64,000 nucleotides of DNA from Streptomyces ficellus (GCF_009739905.1 NZ_CP034279.1:2914001-2978000), one strand, 5' to 3'; counted from the first letter of the stretch, positions 1 through 9,550 are shown. Made by a program: numbers and translations. Notes: generated from the sequence alone by a model not told the origin.

Positions 1-188
1 CGGCTGGAGGTGCCGGACGCCCAGTCACGCGCCTCGACGAGGCCGGTCGCGAGGCCGCGTGTCGCCGCGTCGAGAGCCGTCCCGGCGCCCACTACTCCGG
101 CGCCCACGACCAGCACGTCCAGTTCACGATCGGCCATGGCCGCCAGCGCCTGTGCGCGCTCGGCGGGTCCCAGTGTCGCTGTCCTCAC
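1..188 (-). CDS. glpD: Glycerol-3-phosphate dehydrogenase, N-terminal fragment
   Basis: The first 62 codons of a minus-strand gene that runs off the left edge. A GTG start at 188 follows a GGGAGG Shine-Dalgarno. About 24 polar residues lead into the FAD-binding motif VVGAGVVGAG (residues 27-36), then LVEARDWASGTSS, the opening of GlpD-family flavoproteins. By family knowledge it oxidises sn-glycerol 3-phosphate to dihydroxyacetone phosphate at the membrane. Only this fragment is visible, so the full length and C-terminal domain cannot be checked. Confidence 0.85.
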   Translation of the reverse strand, partial: MRTATLGPAERAQALAAMADRELDVLVVGAGVVGAGTALDAATRGLATGLVEARDWASGTSS

Positions 189-469
189 CGCTGCCTCCCG
201 TCGCCCCCGAGTGGTTCCCGAGTGGGTCGGTCCCCACGCGAACCGCACGTGGTTCCCGCGTGGTCCCGTGTGCTCGGGCTCACACACTCGATTCTGTCCC
301 GGGCCCCCGACTTCAGCCACCGCCTGTGGACAACACTCGGCCGAACCACGGCTCACAATGCCGCATAACGGTCATATTTACGCCTAGTCTGACATTGCGC
401 TGCGCTCGTTCTGTCCACAGGACTTGCGCGTCTCGTCCACTCCGGCTACTGGGAAGGACGGCATCACCC
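189..469. other. Intergenic region between glpD and the dehydrogenase
   Basis: No gene seen. It holds two 15-bp direct repeats (211-225 and 249-263, consensus GTGGTTCCCGMGTGG) flanking GTGGG-N6-CCCAC, placed just upstream of glpD like an operator. A TAGTCT -10-like hexamer lies near 384 ahead of the plus-strand dehydrogenase. The regulatory roles are inferred. Confidence 0.4.
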
Positions 470-1711
470 ATGCCCGCAGACCTCGCCGTCATCGGCCTCG
501 GCCACCTCGGACTGCCCCTGGCCCAAGCCGCCACAGCCGCCGGGGTCGACACCATCGGCTTCGACACCGACCCGCGCCCGGTGGCGGAGCTGGCGGCCGG
601 CCGGCCGCCGGTCGACGGCTCGCTCACCGCCTCGGAGATCCGCCGGATGCTCTCGGGGGGCTTCCGGCCGACCACCAACCCCACCGAGCTGGGCCGCGTC
701 CGTACCGCCGTCATCTGCACCCCCACCCCCCTCGGCGCCGACCGCACACCGGACCTCGGCGCCGTCGCCGAGGCGGCGCGCGCGCTGGCGGCCCGGCTGC
801 GCCCCAACACCACCGTCCTGCTCGAGTCGCCCGTCCACCCCGGCACCACCGAGGACGTGCTGCGTCCGCTCCTCGAAGCGGGCTCGGGCCTGCGGGCCGG
901 CCGGGACTTCCACCTCGCGTACTCCCCCGGGCGTCTCGACCCCGGCAACCGCGCCCACGACTTCGCCCACACACCCCGGGTCATCGGCGGCCTCACCCCG
1001 GCCTGCACCGAGTCGGCCGCCGCCTTCTACGGCCGCCTCACCGACAAGGTCGTACGCGCGCGTGGCACCCGGGAGGCCGAGACCGTCAAGCTGCTGGAAA
1101 CCAACTTCCGGCACGTCAACATCGCGCTGGTCAACGAGATGGCGGTGCTCTGCCACGACCTGGGCGTCGACCTCTGGGACGTCATCCGGTGCGCCGAGAC
1201 CAAACCGTTCGGGTTCCAGGCCTTCCGGCCGGGCCCCGGTGTCGGCGGCCACGGCGTCCCCGTCGACACGATCGGCACCCACCGCCCGCTGCGGCTGGTG
1301 GAACTGGCGGGCCAGGTCAACGAACGCATGCCGCAGTACGTCATCCAGCGCTGCGCCACGCTCCTCAACGAGCACGGCAAGTCCGCGCGCGGCGCCCGCG
1401 TCCTGCTGCTCGGCGTCACCTACAAGCCGGACCTGGCCGACCAGGAGGGCTCCCCCGCGACCGAGATCGGCCGCCGCCTGATGGACATGGGCGCCGCGGT
1501 CAGCTACCACGACCCGTACGTCGCCGACTGGCGCGTCCGCGACCTGCCCGTCCCCCGGGCGGACTCCCTCTACGAGGCCGCCGCGGCCGCCGACCTGACG
1601 GTCCTGCTCCAGCACCACCGCACCTACGACCTCCAGGGGCTGGCCGTGAAGGCCCAGCTCCTGCTGGACACCCGCGGCGTCACGCCGGCGGGCGCGGCAC
1701 ACCGGCTGTGA
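470..1711 (+). CDS. UDP-glucose/GDP-mannose-family dehydrogenase homologue lacking the catalytic Cys
   Basis: A 413-residue protein of the nucleotide-sugar dehydrogenase family (UDP-GlcNAc/UDP-ManNAc type). The N-terminal NAD domain has GLGHLG at 9-14 and LLESPVHPGTTED at 118-130. The central domain has KLLETNFRHVNIALVNE (207-223), and the C-terminal domain has VLLLGVTYKPDLAD. The usual catalytic loop GPGVGGHC reads GPGVGGHG here, so the thiol nucleophile (position 262) is Gly, and the following PVDPYYL substrate loop is changed and shortened. The ATG at 470 is preferred over the far upstream in-frame start because GGAAGGACGG precedes it. Either it is catalytically inactive or it only does the first oxidation. 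Its substrate is unknown. Confidence 0.75.
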   Translation: MPADLAVIGLGHLGLPLAQAATAAGVDTIGFDTDPRPVAELAAGRPPVDGSLTASEIRRMLSGGFRPTTNPTELGRVRTAVICTPTPLGADRTPDLGAVAEAARALAARLRPNTTVLLESPVHPGTTEDVLRPLLEAGSGLRAGRDFHLAYSPGRLDPGNRAHDFAHTPRVIGGLTPACTESAAAFYGRLTDKVVRARGTREAETVKLLETNFRHVNIALVNEMAVLCHDLGVDLWDVIRCAETKPFGFQAFRPGPGVGGHGVPVDTIGTHRPLRLVELAGQVNERMPQYVIQRCATLLNEHGKSARGARVLLLGVTYKPDLADQEGSPATEIGRRLMDMGAAVSYHDPYVADWRVRDLPVPRADSLYEAAAAADLTVLLQHHRTYDLQGLAVKAQLLLDTRGVTPAGAAHRL

Positions 1712-1859
1712 CGCACACGCCCAGCATCCGGGCGGGGACGAGGATGCCGGGCTGCCGGGCTGTCGGAGGGGCCTGTTAGTCTCCGGGCCTCACTTACGCA
1801 GACTTTATGTGCGCAGGTGCACGCAGGGTCTGTACCGTTTTCAGGGGGGATTTCCCAGC

Positions 1860-2354
1860 ATGAGCCAGCCCGTTCCGCCGCCGCCGCCCGGCAACCCCTT
1901 CGCCGGCGGCCCGGCCGCCCCGTACCCGCCCGCCCAGGCCCCGGCCCCCGCGCGGGACAACGTCGCGCTCGGCCTGCTGACCGCCCTCGTGGCCGCCGTG
2001 GTCGCCGCCGTCGCGTACGGCGCGATAGGCGGCGCGATCGAGCGCGAGATCGGTTACGCGGCGATCGGCGTCGGCTTCCTCGTCGGCTTCGCCGCCGCCA
2101 AGGTCGGCGGCCGCAACCCGGCGCTGCCCGTCGTCGCCGCGCTCCTGTCGATCGGCGCCGTCTACCTCGGCCAGCTCGTCGCCGTGGCGGTCGTCATCAG
2201 CAACACCCTCGGCGGGTCCGCGCCGGAGATCCTCATGGAGGACTTCGGTTCGCTGACCGACCTGTGGAAGGAGACCGCGGACGGCATGTCCTACCTCTTC
2301 CTCGCCATCGGCGCCGTCGCCGCCTTCGGTGGCGCCAAGAAGGCCAACGGCTGA
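1860..2354 (+). CDS. Small proline-rich-tailed membrane protein
   Basis: A 164-residue protein of unknown function. A cytosolic-looking Pro/Ala-rich N-terminus (QPVPPPPPGNPFAGG) is followed by about four hydrophobic segments (near 40-60, 65-82, 88-115 and 140-160) separated by short charged loops. The ATG at 1860 is chosen because AGGGGGGA lies 9 bases upstream. An in-frame ATG at 1809 lacks such a site. A strong hairpin terminator follows the stop. Similar proteins are common and uncharacterised in Streptomyces. Confidence 0.7.
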   Translation: MSQPVPPPPPGNPFAGGPAAPYPPAQAPAPARDNVALGLLTALVAAVVAAVAYGAIGGAIEREIGYAAIGVGFLVGFAAAKVGGRNPALPVVAALLSIGAVYLGQLVAVAVVISNTLGGSAPEILMEDFGSLTDLWKETADGMSYLFLAIGAVAAFGGAKKANG

Positions 2355-2372
2355 CCGGCCCGCCGCCACGCA

Positions 2373-2413
2373 CGCGAAGGGCCCGCACCGTCACCCGGTG
2401 CGGGCCCTTCGCG
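2373..2413 (+). terminator. Strong hairpin terminator after the membrane protein
   Basis: A perfect 18-bp stem (CGCGAAGGGCCCGCACCG and its complement) with the 5-base loop TCACC, 18 bases after the stop at 2354. There is no U-tract, as is usual in Streptomyces. Confidence 0.85.
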
Positions 2414-2579
2414 TACACGACAACGACGGCTGGCCCGCCGCGGCGGCGGCCCAGCCGACCAGCCGCGCGGCGGCCGGTGTCCACCAGCGCCCAGCCGGGC
2501 CGGCTGCGGCCACTCAGCCCGTCAGCCGCGGCAACTCAGCCAGCCAGCCGCACCGGCCCAGCCGGCCGGCCGCTGCGGC

Positions 2580-3704
2580 TCAGCGCTTGTGCTGGGCGTC
2601 CGCGACCGTGACCTCGACGCGCTGGAACTCCTTGAGCTCGCTGTAGCCCGTCGTCGCCATCGCACGGCGCAGCGCGCCGAAGAAGTTCATCGACCCGTCC
2701 GGCGAGTGCGACGGGCCGGACAGGATCTCCTCGGTCGTCCCGACGATGCCCAGGTCCACCAGCTTGCCACGCGGGACGTCCTCGTGGACGGCCTCCATGC
2801 CCCAGTGGTGGCCCTTGCCCGGGGCGTCGGTCGCCCGGGCGAGCGGGGAGCCGATCATCACCGAGTCGGCGCCGCAGGCGATCGCCTTGGGCAGGTCGCC
2901 CGACCAGCCCACACCGCCGTCCGCGATGACGTGGACGTACCGGCCGCCGGACTCGTCCATGTAGTCCCGGCGCGCGGCCGCGACGTCCGCGACGGCGGTC
3001 GCCATCGGCACCTGGATGCCCAGCACGTTGCGGGTGGTGTGCGCGGCGCCGCCGCCGAAGCCGACGAGGACACCCGCCGCGCCGGTGCGCATCAGGTGCA
3101 GGGCGGCCGTGTAGGTGGCGCAGCCGCCGACGATGACGGGGACGTCGAGCTCGTAGATGAACTGCTTCAGGTTCAGCGGCTCGGCGGCGCCCGACACGTG
3201 CTCGGCGGAGACGGTCGTACCGCGGATGACGAAGATGTCCACGCCGGCGTCGACGACGGCCTTGGAGAACTGGGCGGTGCGCTGCGGGGAGAGCGCGGCC
3301 GCGGTGACCACGCCCGAGTCGCGCACCTCCTTGATGCGCTGCCCGATCAGCTCCTCCTGGATCGGGGCCGCGTAGATCTCCTGCAGACGGCGGGTCGCGT
3401 TCGCCTCGTCCAGCTCGGCGATCTCGTCGAGCAGCGGCTGCGGGTCCTCGTACCGGGTCCACAGGCCCTCGAGGTTCAGGACGCCCAGGCCGCCCATCTG
3501 GCCGATGCGGATCGCGGTCTGCGGGGAGACCACCGAGTCCATCGGAGCGGCCAGGAACGGCAGCTCGAACCGGTAGGCGTCGATCTGCCAGGCGATCGAG
3601 ACCTCCTTCGGGTCCCGGGTGCGCCGGCTCGGTACGACGGCGATGTCGTCGAACGCGTACGCCCTGCGGCCGCGCTTGCCGCGCCCGATCTCGATCTCAG
3701 TCAC
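2580..3704 (-). CDS. guaB3: GuaB3-family IMP dehydrogenase-related protein
   Basis: A 374-residue TIM-barrel protein of the IMPDH/GMP reductase superfamily without CBS domains, next to guaB as in other actinobacteria. LAAPMDSVVS (51-60) and IADGGVGWSGDLPKAIACGAD match the phosphate-binding parts of the family. The loop that carries the catalytic Cys in IMPDH (GPGSICTTR) reads GGGAAHTTR here, with His222 in the Cys position. GuaB3 proteins are a recognised third subgroup. Some cyanobacterial members have GMP reductase activity, but the actinobacterial role is unsettled. The ATG at 3704 gives the family-typical N-terminus. Confidence 0.85.
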   Translation of the reverse strand: MTEIEIGRGKRGRRAYAFDDIAVVPSRRTRDPKEVSIAWQIDAYRFELPFLAAPMDSVVSPQTAIRIGQMGGLGVLNLEGLWTRYEDPQPLLDEIAELDEANATRRLQEIYAAPIQEELIGQRIKEVRDSGVVTAAALSPQRTAQFSKAVVDAGVDIFVIRGTTVSAEHVSGAAEPLNLKQFIYELDVPVIVGGCATYTAALHLMRTGAAGVLVGFGGGAAHTTRNVLGIQVPMATAVADVAAARRDYMDESGGRYVHVIADGGVGWSGDLPKAIACGADSVMIGSPLARATDAPGKGHHWGMEAVHEDVPRGKLVDLGIVGTTEEILSGPSHSPDGSMNFFGALRRAMATTGYSELKEFQRVEVTVADAQHKR

Positions 3705-3757
3705 GATGTGTGGCCTTTCCCTCTACGTCTGCGCCTACCAGTATCCCCGACACGCGC

Positions 3758-3797
3758 GGGAGGGGCGGTCCCGTCCGAATACGGGACCGCCCCTCCT
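3758..3797 (-). terminator. Terminator downstream of guaB
   Basis: A 16-bp stem (3759-3774 with 3781-3796) and 6-base loop CCGAAT, about 35 bases past the guaB stop and upstream of guaB3. It suggests the two genes can be transcribed separately. Confidence 0.8.
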
Positions 3798-3831
3798 CGC
3801 GCGCGTGGACCGCTTTCCGCGCTGTCTCGCG

Positions 3832-5376
<1,545 letters not shown>

Positions 5377-5440
5377 CTAACGGCCTGTGGCCGTGTCTCA
5401 TTCCACGAGCAAGATCACCCGGAAGGTTTGGACGTTCACA

Positions 5441-5460
5441 CGTACGGACGCGTCCGTACG
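5441..5460. terminator. 20-bp perfect palindrome between guaB and shbA
   Basis: CGTACGGACGCGTCCGTACG is its own reverse complement. It lies 41 bases beyond the shbA stop and about 110 bases upstream of guaB. It may terminate shbA transcription or act as a protein site for guaB; with no loop bases, a protein site is at least as likely. Confidence 0.4.
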
Positions 5461-5500
5461 GGGCCGCTCCCGCGGCTCGGCACTGGGCCCTTCCCGCGGC

Positions 5501-6181
5501 TCACTGTTCGGCGAGGGCCCGCAGCCGGCTGAGCGCGCGGTGCTGCGCGACCCGTACCGCCCCGGGGGACATGCCCAGCATCTGGCCGGTCTCCTCGGCC
5601 GTGAGCCCCACGGCGACCCGCAGCACCAGCAGCTCGCGCTGGTTCTCCGGGAGGTTGGCGAGGAGGCGCTTGGCCCACTCGGCGTCGTCGCTGAGCAGCG
5701 CCCGCTCCTCGGGGCCGAGGGAGTCGTCCGGCCGCTCGGGCATCTCGTCGGAGGGGACGGCGGTGGAGCCGGGGTGCCGCATGGCGGCGCGCTGGAGGTC
5801 GGCGACCTTGTGGCCGGCGATGGCGAAGACGAACGCCTCGAAGGGGCGCCCGGTGTCCCGGTACCGCGGCAGGGCCATCAGGACCGCGACGCAGACCTCC
5901 TGGGCGAGGTCCTCGACGAAGTGGCGGGCGTCACCGGGCAGCCGGTTCAGCCGCGTACGGCAGTAGCGCAGGGCCAGGGGGTGGACGTGGGCCAGGAGGT
6001 CGTGCGTGGCCTGCTCGTCGCCTTCGACCGCACGGTGTACGAGTGCACCGATGGCCCCGCGGGCATGGGCCGCCGCCTCGTCGTCGCGCATCGGTCCATG
6101 GTGCCCTGGCGGTCGCCCGTCCGCGGCACCGCGTCCACTGTTGTGCACCGAAGCGTTATGAGCAGGTGCGCCGGAAGTCAT
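5501..6181 (-). CDS. shbA: ECF RNA polymerase sigma factor, ShbA/SigD type
   Basis: A 226-residue ECF sigma factor. Region 2 includes [29 protein letters not shown] and [19 protein letters not shown]. Region 4 includes [45 protein letters not shown]. The position beside guaB and bldM matches ShbA of S. griseus/S. coelicolor, reported to drive transcription of the principal sigma gene hrdB, and SigD of M. tuberculosis. The ATG at 6181 is preferred because GGAGGG lies 8 bases upstream. A GTG at 6232 has only a poor site. The ortholog assignment rests on synteny and sequence pattern. Confidence 0.85.
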   Translation of the reverse strand: MTSGAPAHNASVHNSGRGAADGRPPGHHGPMRDDEAAAHARGAIGALVHRAVEGDEQATHDLLAHVHPLALRYCRTRLNRLPGDARHFVEDLAQEVCVAVLMALPRYRDTGRPFEAFVFAIAGHKVADLQRAAMRHPGSTAVPSDEMPERPDDSLGPEERALLSDDAEWAKRLLANLPENQRELLVLRVAVGLTAEETGQMLGMSPGAVRVAQHRALSRLRALAEQ

Positions 6182-6281
6182 CCCCTGCGCCCTCCCCTCC
6201 CGCTCGATCGACTCGTCCCCGAGGAACTCCACCCTTCAAGGATGCGGCATCCGACCGGAAACAGATATCGGGCCTCCGCCG

Positions 6282-6307
6282 CCCCGTCCGCCGGAGGGCG
6301 GACGGGG
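6282..6307 (-). terminator. Terminator after bldM
   Basis: An 11-bp stem (CCCCGTCCGCC / GGCGGACGGGG) with loop GGAG, 18 bases past the bldM stop. Confidence 0.75.
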
Positions 6308-6324
6308 ATCGGTACGGTCACGCC

Positions 6325-6936
6325 CTAGCGCACCAGGCCCCAGCGGAAACCGAGCGCGACGGCGTGCGCCCGGTCCGATGCGCCCAGCTTCTTGAAGAGC
6401 CTCCTGGCGTGCGTCTTGACCGTGTCCTCGGAGAGGAAGAGCTCACGGCCGATCTCGGCGTTGGAGCGGCCGTGACTCATGCCCTCCAGCACCTGGATCT
6501 CGCGCGCGGTGAGGGTGGGGGCGGCGCCCATCTCGGCCGAGCGCAGCCGGCGCGGGGCGAGCCGCCACGTCGGGTCGGCGAGGGCCTGGGTGACCGTGGC
6601 CCGCAGCTCGGCGCGCGAGGCATCCTTGTGCAGGTACCCACGGGCACCGGCGGCGACGGCGAGCGCCACGCCGTCCAGGTCCTCGGCGACGGTGAGCATG
6701 ATGATGCGGGCGCCGGGGTCCGCGGAGAGCAGCCGGCGGACGGTCTCCACGCCGCCCAGTCCGGGCATGCGCACGTCCATCAGAATGAGGTCCGAGCGGT
6801 CCGCGCCCCAGCGGCGGAGGACTTCCTCGCCGTTGGCCGCGGTCGTCACGCGCTCGACGCCGGGCACCGTCGCGACGGCGCGGCGGAGCGCTTCTCGGGC
6901 AAGCGGGGAGTCGTCGCAGACGAGGACGGATGTCAT
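6325..6936 (-). CDS. bldM: Orphan response regulator BldM
   Basis: A 203-residue response regulator. The receiver domain (1-120) has the acidic pair D8-D9, phospho-acceptor-like D54 (LILMDVRMPG) and K in YLHKDAS. The C-terminal LuxR/FixJ HTH (about 140-200) includes LTAREIQVLEGMSHGRSNAEIGRELFLSEDTVKTHARRLFKKLGA. In Streptomyces BldM controls aerial growth and sporulation genes as homodimer and as heterodimer with WhiI. It is an orphan whose D54 is reported to be dispensable. No histidine kinase is adjacent here. No TTA codon is visible. It is expressed from a sigma-BldN promoter at 7061-7088. Confidence 0.95.
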   Translation of the reverse strand: MTSVLVCDDSPLAREALRRAVATVPGVERVTTAANGEEVLRRWGADRSDLILMDVRMPGLGGVETVRRLLSADPGARIIMLTVAEDLDGVALAVAAGARGYLHKDASRAELRATVTQALADPTWRLAPRRLRSAEMGAAPTLTAREIQVLEGMSHGRSNAEIGRELFLSEDTVKTHARRLFKKLGASDRAHAVALGFRWGLVR

Positions 6937-7326
6937 GGCCGTCCTCCGCAGCTGATGCGCGTCACCTTGAGCCTCCAGGCTGGTTACGAATCGTCACCTG
7001 TGCGGTTGACGCTCCCGGACACCTGCCCGAGCGCTTGTTCTCTCAACCGCCTCCGCACTCTCAACGACGGTCACTCGAAAGAGTTACGGGTACGCCCTCC
7101 CCTGTCGGCACTCTACGTGAGGGAGCGCACACGGAGGAGAGCGACGCAGGTCACGGTTGCTTCACCCAGAGCTATGCCCCATTTAGCGGCTTTTCCTTCA
7201 CTTTGTCGGTGTCTGTAGCTAGATTCGCAATGAGTCATATTTACATCTACTTAGACAGTAGTTGTACGGTCGTGGCTGTATCAGCCCACTCACCCGCTCA
7301 GTACCGGAACCAAGGGGACATGCGCT
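6937..7326. other. bldM-whiD divergent regulatory region
   Basis: A 390-bp region without genes between the divergent bldM and whiD starts. The bldM side holds the sigma-BldN promoter (7061-7088). The whiD side becomes markedly A+T-rich for this genome at 7180-7280 and includes the inverted repeat CTACT-N5-AGTAG (7247-7261). That is consistent with developmental promoter and activator sites. I cannot assign specific whiD promoter hexamers. Confidence 0.7.
7061..7088 (-). promoter_or_regulatory. Sigma-BldN promoter of bldM
   Basis: On the minus strand the sequence reads CGTAAC (7088-7083), exactly 16 bases, then CGTTGA (7066-7061). This is a perfect match to the published BldN consensus CGTAAC-N16-CGTTGA. 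The start site would be near 7054, giving a bldM leader of about 118 bases. It links bldM to the Bld cascade. Confidence 0.93.
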
Positions 7327-7647
7327 ATGGCAGATTTCTCCCGCCTTCCCGGACCCAACGCCGACCTGTGGGACTGGCAGCTGCTCGCGGCATGCCGGGG
7401 GGTCGACAGTTCGCTCTTCTTCCACCCGGAGGGGGAGCGTGGCGCGGCGCGGAGTGCGCGCGAGAACTCGGCGAAAGAGGTCTGCATGCGGTGCCCGGTC
7501 CGCGCGGAGTGCGCGGCCCACGCACTGGCCGTGCGGGAGCCCTACGGCGTATGGGGCGGCCTCACCGAGGACGAGCGCGAAGAACTCATGGGACGAGCCC
7601 GCAACCGTCTCATCACGGCGTCGTCGGGGACTCCGGCCCGCGCCTGA
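7327..7647 (+). CDS. whiD: WhiB-like iron-sulfur regulator WhiD
   Basis: A 106-residue Wbl protein. Four cysteines C23, C53, C56 and C62 (CMRCPVRAEC) would ligate a [4Fe-4S] cluster. They are followed by the turn YGVWGGLTEDE and the basic tail RARNRL. Its position divergent from bldM identifies it as WhiD, required for late sporulation-septum maturation and spore wall thickening in S. coelicolor. By family knowledge Wbl proteins bind sigma region 4 of HrdB. AAGGGGAC precedes the ATG at 7327. Confidence 0.94.
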   Translation: MADFSRLPGPNADLWDWQLLAACRGVDSSLFFHPEGERGAARSARENSAKEVCMRCPVRAECAAHALAVREPYGVWGGLTEDEREELMGRARNRLITASSGTPARA

Positions 7648-7716
7648 AGGAACGTTTCTGCAACGACTTTCGGCACCACGACAGCTTTCGGCACCACACC
7701 ATCCACAAGGCCCTCC

Positions 7717-7740
7717 GGGGCGGCCGCCTCAGGCCGCCCC
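7717..7740 (+). terminator. Terminator after whiD
   Basis: A 9-bp GC stem (GGGGCGGCC / GGCCGCCCC) with a 6-base loop, 70 bases after the whiD stop and next to a short tandem repeat. Confidence 0.6.
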
Positions 7741-7741
7741 G

Positions 7742-7795
7742 CAGGTACGGGCCGCCCCTCAGGTACGGGCCGCCCCTCAGGTACGGGTCCTCCCC
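7742..7795. repeat. 18-bp tandem repeat, three units
   Basis: Two exact copies of CAGGTACGGGCCGCCCCT (7742-7759, 7760-7777) and a third diverged copy (7778-7795) between whiD and the LysR gene. The G+C-rich half resembles the preceding terminator arm, so it may have grown by slippage. Confidence 0.8.
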
Positions 7796-7812
7796 CTGGG
7801 CAGCGGGCGGGC

Positions 7813-8706
7813 TCAGGCCAGCGCGGCGGCGCGGGTCAGGTGGTCGAGGGTGGCGGCCACGGCGGGCACCTTGGCGAGGTCCGGGAGGGTCAGGGCGACG
7901 ATCTCGCGCTCGACGGCCGGCTCGACCGCCACCGTCCTGGCCCCCCGGGGGCGTACCGAGCGGAGGGCGAGCTCGGGCAGGACCGCGACGCCGAGACCCG
8001 CGCCGACCAGGCCGATCACCGCCGGGTAGTCGTCGGTCGCGAAGTCGATGCGCGGGACGAACCCGGCCCCCTCGCACACCTCCACGAGCTGGCGGCGGCA
8101 CCGCGGGCAGCCCGCGATCCACGACTCCTCGGCCAGCTCGCCGATGGCGACGGCGTCCGCGTCGCCGAGGCGGTGCCCGTCGGGGACCAGGCCGACGAGG
8201 CGGTCGGCGAGGAGGGGGCGTACGACGAGGTCGTCCCACTCGGCGGCGGCCGGGCGGTAGCGGAAGGCGAGGGCCACGTCGCAGTCCCCGTCGCGGAGCA
8301 TCTCGACCGAGCGGGGCGGTTCCGCCTCCACCAGGGACACCTGGGTGCCGGGGTGGGCGGCGCGGAGTGCGGCGAGGGCGGCCGGTACGAGGGTGGAGCT
8401 GCCGCTGGAGAAGGAGACCAGCCGGACCCGGCCGGCGCGCAGGCCGGCGATGGCGGCGATCTCCTCCTCGGCTGCGGTGAGGCCCGCGAGGATGCCGGAG
8501 GCGTGCCGTACGAGGGCCTCGCCGGCCTGCGTCAGGCGCATCTCGCGGCCCGTGCGGACCAGCAGGGGCGTTCCCGCGGAGGTTTCGAGCGCCTTCATCT
8601 GCTGGCTCACCGCGGGCTGCGTGCAGCCCAGTTCGCGCGCTGCCGCGGAGAAGGACCCGGTGGTGGCGACGGCGCGGAGCACGCGCAGATGACGGGCTTC
8701 GATCAC
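7813..8706 (-). CDS. LysR-family transcriptional regulator
   Basis: A 297-residue LysR protein. The winged HTH is at 1-60 (MIEARHLRVLRAVATTGSFSAAARELGCTQPAVSQQMKALE). It is followed by the linker and a two-lobed effector domain. The GTG start at 8706 lies 6 bases from a TATATT hexamer with no Shine-Dalgarno, so the mRNA is probably leaderless. It is divergent from the MOSC gene, with 79 bases between them, and probably regulates that gene. Effector unknown. RCRRQLVE in the effector lobe contains a Cys of unknown meaning. Confidence 0.88.
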   Translation of the reverse strand: MIEARHLRVLRAVATTGSFSAAARELGCTQPAVSQQMKALETSAGTPLLVRTGREMRLTQAGEALVRHASGILAGLTAAEEEIAAIAGLRAGRVRLVSFSSGSSTLVPAALAALRAAHPGTQVSLVEAEPPRSVEMLRDGDCDVALAFRYRPAAAEWDDLVVRPLLADRLVGLVPDGHRLGDADAVAIGELAEESWIAGCPRCRRQLVEVCEGAGFVPRIDFATDDYPAVIGLVGAGLGVAVLPELALRSVRPRGARTVAVEPAVEREIVALTLPDLAKVPAVAATLDHLTRAAALA

Positions 8707-8712
8707 CTTTCG

Positions 8713-8718
8713 AATATA
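8713..8718 (-). promoter_or_regulatory. -10 element of the LysR gene (leaderless)
   Basis: TATATT on the minus strand, 6 bases before the GTG start at 8706. Transcription would begin at or next to the start codon. Confidence 0.55.
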
Positions 8719-8773
8719 AGCCTTGCTTGGACCGGGCGCGAATTATTCACTCGTCCCTTTGGGGAGCGCGCGT

Positions 8774-8779
8774 TAGCGT
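8774..8779 (+). promoter_or_regulatory. -10 element of the MOSC gene (leaderless)
   Basis: TAGCGT, 6 bases before the ATG at 8786, with no ribosome-binding site between them. Confidence 0.55.
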
Positions 8780-8785
8780 GGCGCC

Positions 8786-9454
8786 ATGAGAGTTCTCTCC
8801 GTCAACGTGGGGCGGCCGCGGGCCGTGGGGTACACCGACGCGCCGAGCGGCACGACGGGCATCGACAAGCGGCCGGCCGAGGGGCCCGTGCGGGTGGCCG
8901 ATCCGGGGCCCAAGGGCGTGGGGGCGAGCGGTGTGGCCGGGGACGCGGTCTGCGACCTCCGCCATCACGGCGGGACCCACCAGGCGGTGTACGCGTTCGC
9001 GCGCGAGGACCTGGACCACTGGGAGAGCGAGCTGGGGCGCGCGATAGCCAACGGCGCCTTCGGGGAGAACCTCACCACGGAGGGGCTGGACGTCAACGCC
9101 GCGCTCATCGGGGAGCGGTGGCGGATCGGTGGATCGGCGGTCCTGGAGGTGGCGTCGGGGCGCGTGCCCTGCCGTACGTTCGCGAGCTGGCTGGACGAGC
9201 GGGGCTGGGTGAAGCGGTTCACCCGGCGCGCGGCGCCCGGGCCGTACCTCAGGGTCGTGGAGCCGGGTGAGATCCGCGCGGGGGACCCCATCGAGGTCGT
9301 ACACCGGCCGGACCACGACGTGACGGTCGAGCTGGCGTTCCGGGCGCTCATGCTCCAGCGCGAGCTGCTGCCCGGCCTGCTGGCCGCGGGCGAGGCGCTG
9401 GACCCGGAGCTGCGCGAGACCGCCCGGACGTACGTGGCGAAGCACCGTTCGTAG
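8786..9454 (+). CDS. MOSC domain-containing protein
   Basis: A 222-residue stand-alone MOSC protein (YiiM-like). Typical features are DLRHHGGTHQAVYAFAREDLDHW (about 53-75), GAFGENLTTEGLD (90-102) and the conserved Cys in GRVPCRTFASWL. MOSC domains occur in molybdenum-cofactor sulfurases and in YiiM-type N-hydroxylated-substrate reductases, where the Cys handles sulfur or molybdenum. The exact role here is unknown. It is divergent from a LysR regulator and followed by an SDR gene with its own promoter. Confidence 0.85.
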   Translation: MRVLSVNVGRPRAVGYTDAPSGTTGIDKRPAEGPVRVADPGPKGVGASGVAGDAVCDLRHHGGTHQAVYAFAREDLDHWESELGRAIANGAFGENLTTEGLDVNAALIGERWRIGGSAVLEVASGRVPCRTFASWLDERGWVKRFTRRAAPGPYLRVVEPGEIRAGDPIEVVHRPDHDVTVELAFRALMLQRELLPGLLAAGEALDPELRETARTYVAKHRS

Positions 9455-9550
9455 CGGCTCCGCGCGCGGCGGATCCCGACACTCCGTATATGTACGGTGA
9501 TCCGTCCCCCGCCGCGCGCGACCCCGCGTCCGCCTGTCCGCGCGGGGCAC

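Noticed and set aside
7742-7795. CRISPR-like repeat
   Set aside because: Repeats are directly adjacent with no spacers, and no cas genes are nearby.
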